Assembly (NCBI RefSeq): GCF_037126465.1 | Contig: NC_088206.1 | Location: 30,134,790 to 30,198,789 of the forward strand | Direction: 5' to 3' | From: Ornithodoros turicata | Taxonomy: Eukaryota; Arthropoda; Arachnida; Ixodida; Argasidae | DNA length: 64,000 nt | Shown: positions 47,250 to 58,945 of the stretch, piece by piece | Numbering within the stretch: position 1 is the first letter of the stretch | Layout of the letters: each line of letters opens with the position of its first letter | The notes under the pieces: generated by a model | Seen by the model: the letters and a program-made list of their open reading frames with translations, nothing else | The model's database searches: none | Told to the model about the DNA's origin: nothing | Program-made: the position numbers and the translations under genes

Positions 47250-48374
47250 CTCTTCAATATAGAACAACTCTCTCTTCTGTTTTCAAGTGCGCGTCTACAC
47301 TTAATTAAAAGCATATCTATGCTGATTTTATTGATTAATTTTTTTTAGAATGTTATTAATATCCATCTGCCCATGAGAATTATGGAAATCGATCTACAAA
47401 AAGATGTGATGGGTAAGAAAAAACGTGTGCTTTCAATGATTCTATGTACAAGACCATGCTAGAACCCACCCTTCCATAACTTGATGTTGGTGTTGGGGTC
47501 GTGGGCTTTCATCCATCACTCACTTTATCGCTTGAACCCACTAGTTGACCTTGTTTACTCATCGAAATGACAAGTTTCTGTTCAGATTCTGCGGTGTATT
47601 CACGCTGCTTGCTTAGAAATGATTTGTCTGAATTAATTATTGTTTTGACTTTGTTTCAGGTTCGATTGGTATTCTATGAGTTCGGCATTATGTATGCATG
47701 ATGTATTAATTGTGTCTGTCGATTTCCTCTATACGAAAACTTTTAAATATTGCTCGCTCGTTTAGAAAGTTACTGCCTGAAATAATTATTGTCTTGTATT
47801 TGTTTCAATTGATCACTCGATTGACATCAATAAAAATAATCTCTGAGTTGGGAATGACCCATATTTCTGAGTTGTGTTTCACATTTGATTTTGCTGTGTG
47901 GTTCATCCATATACAACTTTCAGTTGCAAGATATTACACAAATTTATGTAATTAAATTTGTTTCTCGTTTTTGATTGAGTATTGTTGCTATCATTTAATA
48001 ATTTGGACTTTCTCTGCATGTTCAATAAAAAATATTGCCTCTGTACAAACTTAGCCGACTTGTCATCTACTTTGACGAAAGACGAAGGAAAGGATGCGAA
48101 AAGATAGTGATCCCCGCCCGTAATATCAACATCTATTTGCGCTGCACAATAAAATATATCGCCTTTGTACTATCTGATCTGACGTCGAGAGCGCCCTGTT
48201 GGCTTGAGCAAGGAAAAGGAATATTCGCGTTTTTCGCCAAATCGACGCCGCACAGCGGTGAAACTCGTGACTAGCCGATCCAGGTACACACGGCCGACCC
48301 CGCATTCACTTGCGGAGAACTTGCTGCTTTTCGCATGGGTCGCTCAGCAGCACCTGTATTTTGCTGTTGAAATC

Positions 48375-48720
48375 ATGGATGAAGGAAATAGTGCAGACAA
48401 CGACCAGCACACAAAACCAAACGACTTTTGTTCTGTGCCACAATGCGACTATGCGCGCCGAGGGGACAGCAGTTTGTCTTTCCACGTTTTTTTCTTTCCA
48501 CACATGGAATACCGCCTACTTTGACGCATCCTCGGCAGAGATGGATTGAGCGACGCAAAATCAGCAAACCTGTTACATCAGCAATGCTTATGTGTGTATG
48601 GCAGAGCTCTTGGAGCGGTACATATCTGGTGAACGTTCTTTTTCTTCTTTTTTTTCTGAAGCACACTTCCGTGCAACTCACGTCAGGAAGGGAAGCAAAA
48701 CCTAGTCTAGGCAAAACAGA
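48375..48720 (+). pseudogene. THAP-domain exon (frameshifted)
   Basis: The frame from ATG 48,375 reads NDFCSVPQCDYARRG then SLSFHVFFFP. This is the Cys-x4-Cys start and the SFHxFP motif of a THAP domain. After a frame change come RWIERRKISKPVTSA and, in another frame, SEAHFRATHVRKGSK, corresponding to the helix and the CSxHF motif. At least two frameshifts break it. The gypsy element begins 20 bp downstream. Confidence 0.72.
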
Positions 48721-48739
48721 ACAATATTTTTTCAAACTT

Positions 48740-49015
48740 TGTGGGGCGCTGCAGTTCGCCCATGATACAGTCGCTGCTTATCGAAGCGCCGCGCGATGGG
48801 GGGAGAGAGGGATGTTTCTGCCGACAGCTGTCAAGGTAGGCAGCGGGATTTGGAGCGGAACGGAGGATCCGCGACACATGAGATGTAAGTGGTGCCCTTG
48901 TCACTGAGTGAAGAGTGTGTTTGTTCACTTGTGTCTGTGTCTCTTGGTGCAGCGGTTGGGCAAAAGACGGGTTGGATTCAACCCCGCGTGGGATTCAAGG
49001 GGGTAGAATCCTACA
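48740..49015 (+). repeat. Gypsy 5' LTR
   Basis: Starts TGTGGGGCGCTGCAG and ends GTAGAATCCTACA. It should carry the promoter and the RNA start of the element. It lacks the AATAAA-containing 10 bp found in the 3' LTR. Confidence 0.92.
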
Positions 49016-49018
49016 AAT

Positions 49019-49036
49019 TGGCGCCCAACGTGGGGC
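49019..49036 (+). promoter_or_regulatory. Primer binding site, tRNA-Lys type
   Basis: TGGCGCCCAACGTGGGGC lies 3 bp after the LTR and is complementary to the 3' end of metazoan tRNA-Lys(CUU). The tRNA would prime minus-strand DNA synthesis. Confidence 0.85.
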
Positions 49037-49178
49037 CCGACCCGTCTTGCCGCACGCCCGGGAGGCTCTGACAGCTAGTGTAGTTGCAGTGTAGTTTGTA
49101 GTATTTGTCGCCCGTGCCCTTCGCTCGCTGTCGCGTTTGCTGTTTTGTTCGTAGTTCGGGAGTGTGCATTTGCTGGCC

Positions 49179-50250
49179 ATGCCGCCCAAGAGGCCCCCTC
49201 TTGAGCCCATCTACGAGGACGACCCGCCAGTAGCGGAGGACCTGCTTCGGTAGATGACAGCTCTCTGCGCTTTATTGTCGCAGCAGCTCCCCAGTAGCAC
49301 GTCCGCCGCCCAGCCGTCCTCGGAACCCCCGCTACGCCTGAACCTGGCAATACCGACATTTTCGGGCTACAGCGACGCCAAGTCCGTCGAAGATTTTCTA
49401 GCGGACCTGGAGGCTTAGGAGAGGTCTAGAGGACCTGGAGACAGCCGTTGGAGCAACCGACGAAGCCGTCCTGCGCCGGATACTACCCCCTGCATTGGTA
49501 AGCTCAGCTGCTTTGTGGCGGCTATCTCAACCCGCATTTCCGTCTATGACCGAATTTCAGCGGCTGTTTCGGGAGGAATTTTTGCCCCCGGATTATGCAA
49601 TGCGTATGCGTGAGGAACTCATGACTCGAACGCAGCACGCGGAGGAGAGCCTGTTGGAATATACCCGGGCAATCCAAGAGCTGTACCGCAGAGCTGAACC
49701 GCTCGCGACGGAAAGCGAGAAGGTGGCCCGCGCTATTCGCCAATGTCACCCTCGTTTCAAGCCTTATTTGCGGGGGCGAAGCTTTTCTTCGCTCGATGAC
49801 CTCGCTAAAAAAGCCCGTGTCATCCAAGCAGATTTGTTGGCGGAATTGCAGTACCGCCCACCGCCTAGGCCAGAACAAACGCTGGAGCCTAGCTGCGCAT
49901 GGAACGGGCCGAGACAGTCGTTAGACGCGGAATTAAACCCCCGTGGGACTGTTGGAACACACGGCGGTACGTCCGCCGGGCCAGTTTACCGTTCTTTGGA
50001 TCCCTTTGCATATGAGCAAAGGAACCGAGCGAGGTCGGCACGAGCAGAGCCGCGCGAGCGCGAAGTCGGTGATGCACGTCATGCACCACGGCAGGACAGG
50101 CGCGACTCTAGAGGAAGTAAGGACGCAGGAACATAACCCCGTTGTTACGGTTGCGGTGAACACGGTCATTTTCGTCGTAACTGCCCGCAGCAGACCACTA
50201 CCACCCCCAGACAACCCCCGCAGGGAAACCCGGGACGCCGGCCGCGGTAA
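49179..50250 (+). pseudogene. gag: Gypsy gag (capsid and nucleocapsid), broken
   Basis: Starts MPPKRPPLEPIYEDD at 49,179 with TAG stops at 49,252 and near 49,417, then a frame change. From about 49,530 the capsid part FQRLFREEFLPPDYAMRMRE and LLEYTRAIQELYRRAE is open, typical of retrotransposon gag. After a TAA at 50,134-50,136 the same frame continues with a zinc knuckle CYGCGEHGHFRRNC (50,143-50,184) and a basic tail to 50,250. Gag would form the virus-like particle and bind the RNA. Confidence 0.85.
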
Positions 50251-50324
50251 TTGGGAATGACTCAGTTCTGTCGTCGGCTGCTGAAAATGTCGATAAGAAG
50301 CAAGCGAATTCCAACCATGCTATC

Positions 50325-53300
50325 TTGTCTCATAACGTAGTGGCCTCGGTCCCGCTCGCATGTCGAGCGCAGGATGACATATGCAACATCGGACCGTTTA
50401 TCGTGGCGCGCGTTCTGAGTAAGGACGTTGCGGCTTTGGTGGACACTGGAGCGGCTGTATCCCTGATAGGTGACACCATCCATGATTGGTGCCGGGAGCG
50501 GAACATTTCCGTACGGACAACCAGGACCTGCCTAAGGCTCGCATCAGATGCAGTGGTACCAGCCGCAGGAGCAGTACGTCTCACTTTGACCGTCGACGGA
50601 CAACGTGTCAGACAACGCTTCATCTACCTGCCCGGATTGGCGGGACTGATGATCCTGGGACGCGACTTCATTATCCGGATGGGACTCGTCCTGAACTTAC
50701 GTCGCGGAGGCTACCAGCATGCAAGCGGTACTACCTTCTACCCCTTCATGGAGTGGACGGCGCCGGAAACAGAGCAGAACCGGACTGGTGAGGAGACCCA
50801 GGATCCCGGAGCTGGACAATCTACGTCCGTTGAGCTATTTTCCGGAGCAGAACACCTAACAGCGACGGTCGTACCCGCTGTTTTGGAGGACGCCCTGAAA
50901 CGGTTTCCAGGAAGCCCAGACCAGCGACGCATGCTCGCTAAAGCATTGCGGCCATTCTCCTGTATGTTCACAGAGAGACCAGGTCTAACCCATGCATTGG
51001 AGCACCGGATAGAAACCGGCGACGCGAGGCACTGGCGATGTAATCCTTTGAGTGTGCATAAGCGCAAGCTCCTCGATGCTCGCTGGATGAAATGATCGAG
51101 ACCGGTGCTGTGAGACCTTCTCGCAGCCCTTGGGCTTTTCCGGTGGTTCTTGCGCCGAAAAAGGATGGAACCGCAAGGTTGTGCGTGGATTACCGCCGAC
51201 TGAACGAGGTGACGGTAAGAGATTCGTACCCTTTTCCCTCGATAGACTCGATCATGTATTCGTTGGGATCCGCCCACGTGCCCAGGATTCCTGCAGATTC
51301 CGATAGCACCGGATGATGTTGAGAAAACAGCATTTACCTGTCACAGGGGATTATTTGAATTTGTCCGACTGCCCTTTGGACTGTCTAATTCCCCCGCTAG
51401 TTTTCAGCGAGTGATGGACGAGGTGCTTGGCTATGCGAAATACAATTTCGCTATGGCGTACATGGATGACGTAGTAATTTTTTCACGTACATTCCAGGAA
51501 CACCTTTCTCATTTGAAAGTGGTGTTAGGACGCATGCAGGCTGCAGGATTGACTGTCAATCCCCGCAAGATGCAGTTGGCTACCAACAGCATCGATCTCC
51601 TCGGGTTCAAGGTGGAGTCCGGCACGGTCAGACCGAACGAGGACAAGCTAAAGGATATCCTTGAGTACCCCCGCCCGACGGATGTGAAAAGCTTGCAGCG
51701 CTTCCTCGGTATGATTGGGTTTTATAAACAGTTTATACCGTCAACAGTAGTCTTGTTGCAAGAGCATCACGGTGAACTCCAGCCCGTGGCATTTGCAAGC
51801 CGTACGCTCACGCCTCCCGAACGCAATTATAGCGTGACGGAGAAGGAATGCCTAGCAATCATGTTCGCACTACATAAGTTCGACATGTATTTGGATGGTG
51901 CGAATTTCACTATTCAAACTGACCATCAGGCACTGTCCTGGTTAAAGCGGTTGAAAAACCCAGCCGGACGGCTCGCACGTTGGAGTTTAACGTTGCAGCG
52001 ATATGACTTCTCAGTGGAATACCGGAAGGGAACCTCAAATAAGGCGGCAGACGCGCTATCTCGAGCACCGTTGCCCCTTGAGGACGTCGTTATTCCGCAG
52101 GAGCTTGTGGCCGCGGTTAACCGGACCGTCACGGAGGAGCTCTCGTGGGGACAGATTGTAAGCAGGAACAACATCCTGGAAGCGCAGAGGACCGACGGCC
52201 TCTGTCAGCGTGTGTCAAGGTGGCTGGAAACAGTAAACCTGGAAGGCACGGAAGACGCTGAGGAGAGGTACGACTCCTACCCGCTGAGCGAGGATGGTCT
52301 CCTGGTCCGGTACATTCCCCAGGCGGACGACGAGGAGGTTGGCGATAGCCCCTTTCGGATCGTAGTTCCAAGGAAGCTACGTAAGTCATTCCTCAAATAC
52401 TTCCATGATTCTGCATTGTCGGGTCACGGTAGCGGCAGCAAAACTTATTCTAAGTTGTGTCGTATCGCAACTTTACCAGGCATGAGACAGGATGTTTTGC
52501 GGTATACACGCAGCTGTCCGATATGTCAGAAGTCTAAGCCGCGTGGAGGGCAGCCTCCCGGCTTGCTGCAACCGATTGTTAGCCAGAAACCTTGGCAGAT
52601 AGTCGCATGTGACGTAATGGGTCCTTATCCCAGCAGTCCCCGTGGTAACCAGTATCTGTTAGTTGTTACAGATCACTTCACGAAGTGGGTTGAGCTTTAC
52701 CCGCTGCGGAAGTTGGTGTCCGCTCCGATCTGGGACAGACTGCTGGACGTTTTTCCCGGTTTGGATTCCCGGACCATCTCATCACGGATAACGCCTCGTA
52801 CTTTACAAGTAAGGTGTTTGTCGATAGTTGCTCTGCATTGAGCATACGTCACGTAAAGACGTCCCCTTATCACCCTCAGGCGAACATAACTGAGCGGGTT
52901 AATCGCAACATCAAGATGATGATGAGGCATAAAGATTGGGACGCCCGTCTTACGGAACTTGGCTTTGCCACTCGTGCTACGGAAAATAGGTCGACAGGAT
53001 TTACCCCGGCTTATTTGAATTTCGGACGGGAAATTGTGTTCCCCCTCGAAAACACGTTGCGAACACGGCACGCACAGCCTAGTCGTTCGTACGCGAAGTA
53101 TGCTAATGATCCTCGCGATAGTATTTCGACTGCCATTCATTTGGCACGAGAGAGTCTGGAGGTCGCAAGACTGGAGCAGTCTCTCCAGTACAACAAAGGT
53201 CGGCGCCAGGTCATTTACCGCGTTGGAGACGTGGTCCTAAGGCGAACACATCCCCTTAGCGATGCAGCGAAAGGCTTTGCTGCCTCTCTCGCTGATCGAT

Positions 53301-54133
53301 GGGACGGTCCTTATCGGGTAAGCGCACAGCTAACTCCGGTCACTTACAGGCTCGAGCGTTGCAGCGACAACGAAGAAACTGCCCCGTCCACGTACAAGAC
53401 CTCAAGACCTTCAGCCAGCGCATCTCGGACAGCGACAGGTGGGAGGAGGACCACGATCTAGCATCGCAAGCCCGCTCTCCCTCAAGTCCCCCTAGGGCCG
53501 GTCAACCATTCCCACAAGAGACTACTGCCCAGGGCGGGGTTCCCGGGATTACCCGCTATAACCTTCGCCCACGTAAGCAACCGAGGTGACGTTTTCCCAT
53601 TTTTTTTACGCAGGCCACGACCGAGATCTCGTACACCACAAGGTTCTACGGCCCACCCCCAGGCTCGGGCTTCCCGACCTCAACGTTACGTCGCCCCGGC
53701 CGTTCGTTCAGTCGCCCACGCAGCAACGTGGACGACCTTGTCTGGTCACACCAGTGTTGGATTCGTGTCGCACCGTCGATGGAGAAACCAACCGCGCCCG
53801 CTGCGCGACGACCCGGTCGCCCTCGTGCCCGGACCTTTCAAAGGCCTCACGCTCCAAGACCCGGCCGAGCCCCCAGCCCTCTATACACCGGAAGAGATGG
53901 CACGCCTCTGCCCCTTGTGCCAGGTCATCAAGTTCCATCCAGCAACACATCGAGCGAGCCCTTTGCACCTGAACAGAGCTCTCCAACCGCCCCCTGCTCC
54001 TGCAATCAACCCTGGACCCCAAGACATCGAGGCAGCTCTCGCCCTTGTGCGTCGGCTCCGGCCCCACCTGCTTTCGCCTGCGGGACCCCGGGACGAACTC
54101 CTACTCGACATGCCGGACCTGCCAGACATGTGA
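50325..54133 (+). pseudogene. pol: Gypsy pol: protease, RT, RNase H, integrase, broken
   Basis: Protease has ALVDTGAAVSLI (50,433 onward) and MILGRDF. The RT has VLAPKKDGTARLCVDYRRLN and AYMDDVVIFS (YMDD at 51,459-51,470). RNase H includes ERNYSVTEKECLAIMFALHK and QTDHQALSWL. Integrase has a zinc domain ending CPICQ, then Asp in ACDVMGPYP, Asp in ITDNASYF (frame-shifted, near 52,785) and Glu in ITERVNRN. Defects are: frameshifts near 51,095, 51,270 and 52,780; loss of about 20 bases at 51,277 that removes RT motif A with its catalytic Asp; and loss of about 70 codons between FYKQFIPS and VLLQEHH. A last frame ends at 54,133 next to the polypurine tract. Confidence 0.93.
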
Positions 54134-54138
54134 ACTCT

Positions 54139-54154
54139 AAGGGGGGGGGAAGAG
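54139..54154 (+). promoter_or_regulatory. Polypurine tract
   Basis: AAGGGGGGGGGAAGAG lies directly before the 3' LTR, where RNase H leaves the plus-strand primer. Confidence 0.88.
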
Positions 54155-54439
54155 TGTGGGGCGCTGCAGTTCGCCCATGATACAGTCGCTGCTTATCGAA
54201 GGAAATAAAAGCGCCGCGCGATGGGGGGAGAGAGGGATGTTTCTGCCGACAGCTGTCAAGGTAGGCAGCGGGATTTGGAGCGGAACGGAGGATCCGCGAC
54301 ACATGATATGTAAGTGGTGCCCTTGTCACTGAGTAAAGAGTGTGTTTGTTCACTTGTGTCTGTGTCTCTCGGTTCAGCGTTTGGGCAAAAGACGGTTTGG
54401 ATTCAACTCCGCGTGGGATTCAGGGGGTAGAATTCTACA
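54155..54439 (+). repeat. Gypsy 3' LTR
   Basis: Starts TGTGGGGCGCTG and ends AGAATTCTACA. It contains GGAAATAAAAGC, including an AATAAA signal, absent from the 5' copy. Confidence 0.92.
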
Positions 54440-54578
54440 ACTTGAGTAGCCATTATGTGCAATAAAGCGCAAGGAATAGCGCGAAAACGCATACCAAGTC
54501 AGTTTTATAACTGTGCATTTCAATCAGCGCGTCAAATCATTTGGGAAAGAATGCAGAAAGAATGCGACGTTTCGTTAA

Positions 54579-55365
54579 AGGTACTGTAAAGCAGTAGACA
54601 AGCATGATATGCCGGCGATGTGACTAGAGACTTTGTTGCTTCTAACGACAACGCGCTATAAATATTTTTAATTTGCCATGAAAGATGCAGCGTAGTGGAG
54701 CGGTGCGACGCCTGGTGTCAAACAACCCCCTGTACAGCGGGCAACACTGAAAATTGGTATTACACACTATGACATCGGAACTTCGTTATTTTAGTAACCA
54801 TATTATTAGTTTTCCTGTTTACCTATGCATTCTGAAACCCCTGTTAACAGTTTAACCTGTTAACCCCTGTTTTTGCGAAGTAACCCAGTGCTGGCCGCTG
54901 TTCGATGGGGGCTCTCCCTACTTCTCTGCTGCGCTCCTTTTGTTCGCGGCCTCTTTCGAACGAACAAACTCTCTCTGTGACCCTCTGTGAACAAACAAGT
55001 CTCGACGCTGTCTGGCTTCTTGAACGTCTGACACATTTTTTTCAACGGCTCAGCATTTCATTTCAGTTCGCTTATCCGTTTATCATCAGATGTGGATCGT
55101 TGTGTGGATTGCAGGGGCGGATTTTATGGTGGATTGTTATGTCGTGCCCAGTGTTATACGCATGCAATGTGGTTGCAGCCATATGTGTCAGAAGTACGGA
55201 TTCATTCCTAATACCTAGTACAGTGTTGCCGTAATCTTTAATTCTAATTTTCTAATTAACTGCACCGTCGATTGGAACAAAACTTGCACAGTTTTTGACC
55301 TGGTGGCTTGGACTATCGAATAGCCACACTAAATGACATTTGATCGGTGCTGCTTTACAGTACCT
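54579..55365. mobile_element. TTAA MITE with perfect 16-bp ends
   Basis: AGGTACTGTAAAGCAG at the left and its exact complement at the right are flanked by TTAA (54,575-54,578, 55,366-55,369). 787 bp, no transposase; overlapping frames on both strands are not recognisable. The ends differ from the AGGGACTATCGC family, so it is a separate TTAA family. Confidence 0.85.
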
Positions 55366-57065
55366 TTAAGGTTTCCCAAAAACATGCGCATCAGTGACAT
55401 ACGGATGTGGCAACATTACCCTGTAAATTCTGAACTACATTCGCACACGCGCTACACACTTAGAAGATCTTATCTATAAGAGAGCATCAGCACTGATATC
55501 CTGCGCTTGCATGTCTCTGACATTCCTGCAGCACAGGACACTCGCTGCTTGCTATTTCGGCCTCGCAACCGGTAAACGTGAAATTCACCTTCACGAAGTG
55601 TGGTTGATCAAACACGCCGGAATTCGCAAATAATACGCGACAACTATAGCCTTCTCTTTGGACAACTCTGTTACGCCTGTCAGAAGTATATGAGAAGCGT
55701 TTAATAGTCGTTCGCCTTCAACGCATCGAGAATCAACATTGCAGTTCAGAAATCTCAAAATCGAAACTAAGTGACAACCTGGATACGTCCGCCATATTGG
55801 AGTTAAGATGCGCCACCTACAGGTCGCACAAAACGCGAGTAGCACCAGGTTCTATAGAACTTTCAAGATATTACAAAAATTAATGTAATTAAATTTGTTT
55901 CTCATTGTTTTTGATTGAGTATTGTTGCTACCGTTTAATAACTTGGACTTTCTCTGCATGTTCAATAATAAATATCGCATCTGTACAAACTTAGCCGACA
56001 ATGTCATCCACTTTGACGAAACACATCCGTTTCAAGGAAAGGATGCGAAAAGTTAGTGATCCCCACGAATAATACCGACATCTATTTGCGCTGCACAATA
56101 AAATATTTCGCCTTTATACTATCTTATCTGACCTTGAGAGCACCCTGTTTGCTGGAAGAAGGAATATAGCCCTCAACCCTTTGAGTGATAAAGCATGCGC
56201 AGTGCTTCGGTCGTATAGATAGAGAGATAATGTCTCCGGGCTTTGAAGAAAAACCGAGATCCTCACATATTGTATGGTGCCTGGATGTTGGATGTCTCCA
56301 TCAAAGTAAGGTTTGTAGCGTTCGTTAGAATGAAAATTGTATGGCGTTCGATTAGATTAAGCCACGAAGATGATTTTATGATGGTTCAATGATAGATTAT
56401 TTCCTCTGTTGTTGTTTACGTGGCGCCGCTTAGAGTGTACCTCTGTTCTTCAGCGTTAAGTCTGTGCTATCCACAGTATTAAATTGGTCATGTTTCTTGT
56501 TTTGATAGATTGTTTCGCTATTGCATCTATCTGTTGTTTGCGTGATGGCTAGGAGCTGCAGGTTTGGCTCTCTATTAATGCTAGCTGTTGATTGTGATGT
56601 TTCTCATTATTTCCTTATGTCTATGCTTTTCACTTAACAAGAAATTGATTAATTAAAAGTTGCGTAGTGTTGGAATAATCCACTTATCTTCCCTATTGTG
56701 CTCGAAATGTTCATAACTGTCACAAAACAGGCATACGCCTTCTGTCTTCAACAAACATGTGCAGATATTATTAGAGCTGGTTGTTGGCTAGGATCGTGTT
56801 ATGCGGTGAAGTTCATTTTTTTTTAACATACCTATTCTCTGTGTTGGATTCATAAAACAAAGTAAGGTTTGTAGTGTCTCTTAGAACGAAAATGGTATGG
56901 TGTTCGATTAGATTAAGTCACGAAGATGATTTTATGACAGTTAAAGGGACAGTCGCATTCTCCGAGGTCAATTTCGAAACTAATGCGAATTCTAATTCCT
57001 TGCCGACCACTTAAGCGGGCCCGAAAATACCATTTCGATCCGCCGCGTACTTTTCGCGCAATCCG

Positions 57066-57368
57066 ATGAAAAAGAAACCGGAATGCTTGCGCCCTCGCTC
57101 TCTAAAAGTGGGAGCAAACGTCACCCGGATAAGGCCAATCAGCGTGTGCCCTGGGCAAATGCGAGCCGCGCGCCTGTTTGGCGATCGCGAAGCGAAGGGA
57201 GCAAACATGCAGTCGGAAAACGAGAGTGATGTTTCTCTGTCTGGGGGAGATTTTGACGACCATGTTAGCGGTAGCGGCGACGAGTTAATGCTGGATGATG
57301 ACCCATACTCTACGGACCCAATGCCTCTGGAACCCGCCGACCATCCACGAGATGTGGCTGCGGGATGA
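57066..57368 (+). CDS. Acidic ORF near the left end of the TTAA element
   Basis: 100-codon open frame. From the internal Met at 57,207 it reads MQSENESDVSLSGGDFDDH then SGSGDELMLDDDPYS, a strongly acidic, disordered N-terminus of the kind found before P2X7-tail-like domains in transposon or host proteins. It ends at TGA 57,366-57,368. It could be the first exon of the gene that includes the fragment at 58,500. Not otherwise recognised. Confidence 0.4.
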   Translation: MKKKPECLRPRSLKVGANVTRIRPISVCPGQMRAARLFGDREAKGANMQSENESDVSLSGGDFDDHVSGSGDELMLDDDPYSTDPMPLEPADHPRDVAAG

Positions 57369-58499
57369 CCCGCGGGATGACATTTTTAGGTGACGTATCC
57401 ATAACGTACCTCTTTGCTTGGTTGCCGTCGGATGTGCGAAACAGTTTAGAATGTTGAAATCGGCAGGTGTCTGTGTGGAGTCTGCGACCCACAGGAGCCC
57501 GACGAGCGCCTGTGTTGCCATTGTGTTGCCAGGGTTGTAGAAATGTGCAACAGTTCCGCCGTGCAGTGCATAACACAACACCCATTACTCAGGGACATCT
57601 GCCTCCGTAGAGAGCTTCTAGTGGTGTACGCGCCTCAATTCTGCCGCTATGATCAACATTTTAGGCGACTCAATCCCCAGGACCACAGGTAAGCCTGCTG
57701 CAGTGCTCTCCCGTTTGCTATATGGTTACGACCGTAATGAATTTTTCGGTTTAAATGACCCCCCATCAAGATTCGGAAGGGTAAACTCGGGTGCTAGTCG
57801 GGTGTTGTTGGTTATGCAAATTGTCGCACCTAAAGTGGACAAGGGCTGTATACAAAAGGGCGGCTATTCTCAGCAGCTTTTTGGCCTACACAAGTTTTTC
57901 CCCCATAAATCATAAGCGTGGACGACAGCCGTGGAACGATCCAGAGAATCCTGGTCCAAGAATTCCATTAGGAAAAGTGAAGCAACACACCTGCCTCAGC
58001 TAGTCTCGACATGCTCTCAATTATGCCAGTTATCCATGGCCTGATTGGCAACACAAAACCCTGATTGATTGACAGATATCCAGTGGGAATTTTAAACTCC
58101 GAAGGAAACTGTTACAAGTCTGAAAACAGAAGCATTTGAGGTGCCAATGAAGGGGGGAAGCATGTTACTGAAGAATGTAAGAGTAACACATTTGGGGAGA
58201 AAATGGATTTTGCCGAAATTGGAGGGAAGCTGGTTTGGGAGGGAGCTAGCAGTTGGAATCGGGCTCATCCTGAAAGGCGGACATTTTTCTGTTGTATTAC
58301 GTTGCACACCTGCCAACCTTCCACATTCAAATTGCAGGAGACCCTGGAACTAAGGAAGGAATGCACAGGCTTTGAACTCCAAGGTTGGGATAGTGTCTGT
58401 TCTTCTGTTCTGGCCATTGTCTTCCCAAGACTGCGGGAGATTTGGCATGTATGCAAATGCCCACAAGATATGATGCTAAACAAAAAGAAATGTCATGTG

Positions 58500-58663
58500 G
58501 AGTTGTCTTTTCCAGCTGCCTGAGGTTCACGGCATACTCTTCGTTCACAAAATGGGTCTGGGGATACCTTGGTCCAAGGAACAGACGACAGGTTCCTGGA
58601 TGCGTTGTCCGAGCAATCAGGAGGGAGTTCCCATCTACGTCTTATCAAGGCTGGGTGTCTTGA
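58500..58663 (+). pseudogene. P2X7 C-terminal-tail-like domain fragment
   Basis: The plus frame reads FTAYSSFTKWVWGYLGP and then NRRQVPGCVVRAIRREFPS followed by SYQGW. This resembles the end of the zinc-binding cytoplasmic tail of P2X7 receptors, where ACVV/SCC..IRxxFP..xGxYxGF is conserved. The domain occurs alone in many invertebrate proteins, often near transposons. Only the last ~50 residues can be seen; the upstream cysteine cluster is not clear. Confidence 0.55.
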
Positions 58664-58719
58664 CAAGAGAGACAAGCTGGTGCATACTGATGGCTGGAAC
58701 TGGAGACTTGTAGTGGCAA

Positions 58720-58945
58720 GACGAAAATTTTGCTGACATAGGCACACTACGTGTAAATGAGCCCTTGGTCATCCCCCTTGCCTCCTATCAGAGGTTTTCG
58801 AGGATACTATAGGTGTGTGGTGTACGGATAGGTTTATCCGTACGCCACACACCTATAGTATCCTCGAAAACCTCTGATGGGAGGCAAGGGGGATGACCAA
58901 GGGCTCATTTACACGTAGTGTGCCTATGTCGGCAAAATTTTCGTC
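58720..58945. repeat. Near-perfect hairpin with ~110-bp arms
   Basis: GACGAAAATTTTGCTGACAT at the left is mirrored at the right end (58,945). The arms differ at only about four positions over ~110 bp and meet at a loop of about four bases (near 58,830). Both arms contain GATACTATAGGTGTGTGG or its complement. Confidence 0.93.

Larger units (their letters stand above)
42345..48221. repeat. Arm B of the giant inverted repeat
   Basis: Reverse complement of 32,395-35,862, interrupted by the TTAA element at 42,576-45,897. It keeps the empty site for the Tigger MITE of arm A. Its outer edge at 48,221 is where the THAP element entered; the same sequence resumes at 55,842 as arm C. Confidence 0.88.
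48740..54439 (+). mobile_element. Full-length Ty3/gypsy LTR retrotransposon
   Basis: 5.7-kb element with LTRs at 48,740-49,015 and 54,155-54,439, a 4-bp duplication ACTT (48,736-48,739, 54,440-54,443), a primer site, gag, pol (protease, RT, RNase H, integrase) and a polypurine tract. The LTRs differ by a 9-10-bp indel (GGAAATAAAA gained or lost) and roughly ten substitutions, so insertion is old but later than the arm duplication. Order RT before integrase places it in Ty3/gypsy. No envelope gene. Inactive: see gag and pol. Confidence 0.95.
48224..55839 (+). mobile_element. THAP-encoding DNA transposon in the arm B/C junction
   Basis: The insertion begins TTCGCGTTTTTCGCC and ends with the complement of CTCGCGTTTTGTGC. 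TA flanks it at 48,222-48,223 and 55,840-55,841, and the joined flanks match the uninterrupted arm A near 32,370-32,395. Without the nested gypsy element and the TTAA MITE it is only about 1.1 kb. It contains a THAP exon near the left end and no catalytic domain, so it is a deletion derivative. A 2-bp duplication with a THAP gene is compatible with ISL2EU-type elements, but this is inference. Confidence 0.62.

Noticed and set aside
53462..54133. Envelope gene in the gypsy element
   Set aside because: The frames after integrase are proline- and arginine-rich, with no signal peptide, furin site or membrane anchor; they look like a pol C-terminal extension.
54905..55234. 109-codon plus-strand frame
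   Set aside because: Lies inside a TTAA MITE with an overlapping opposite frame; no motif.
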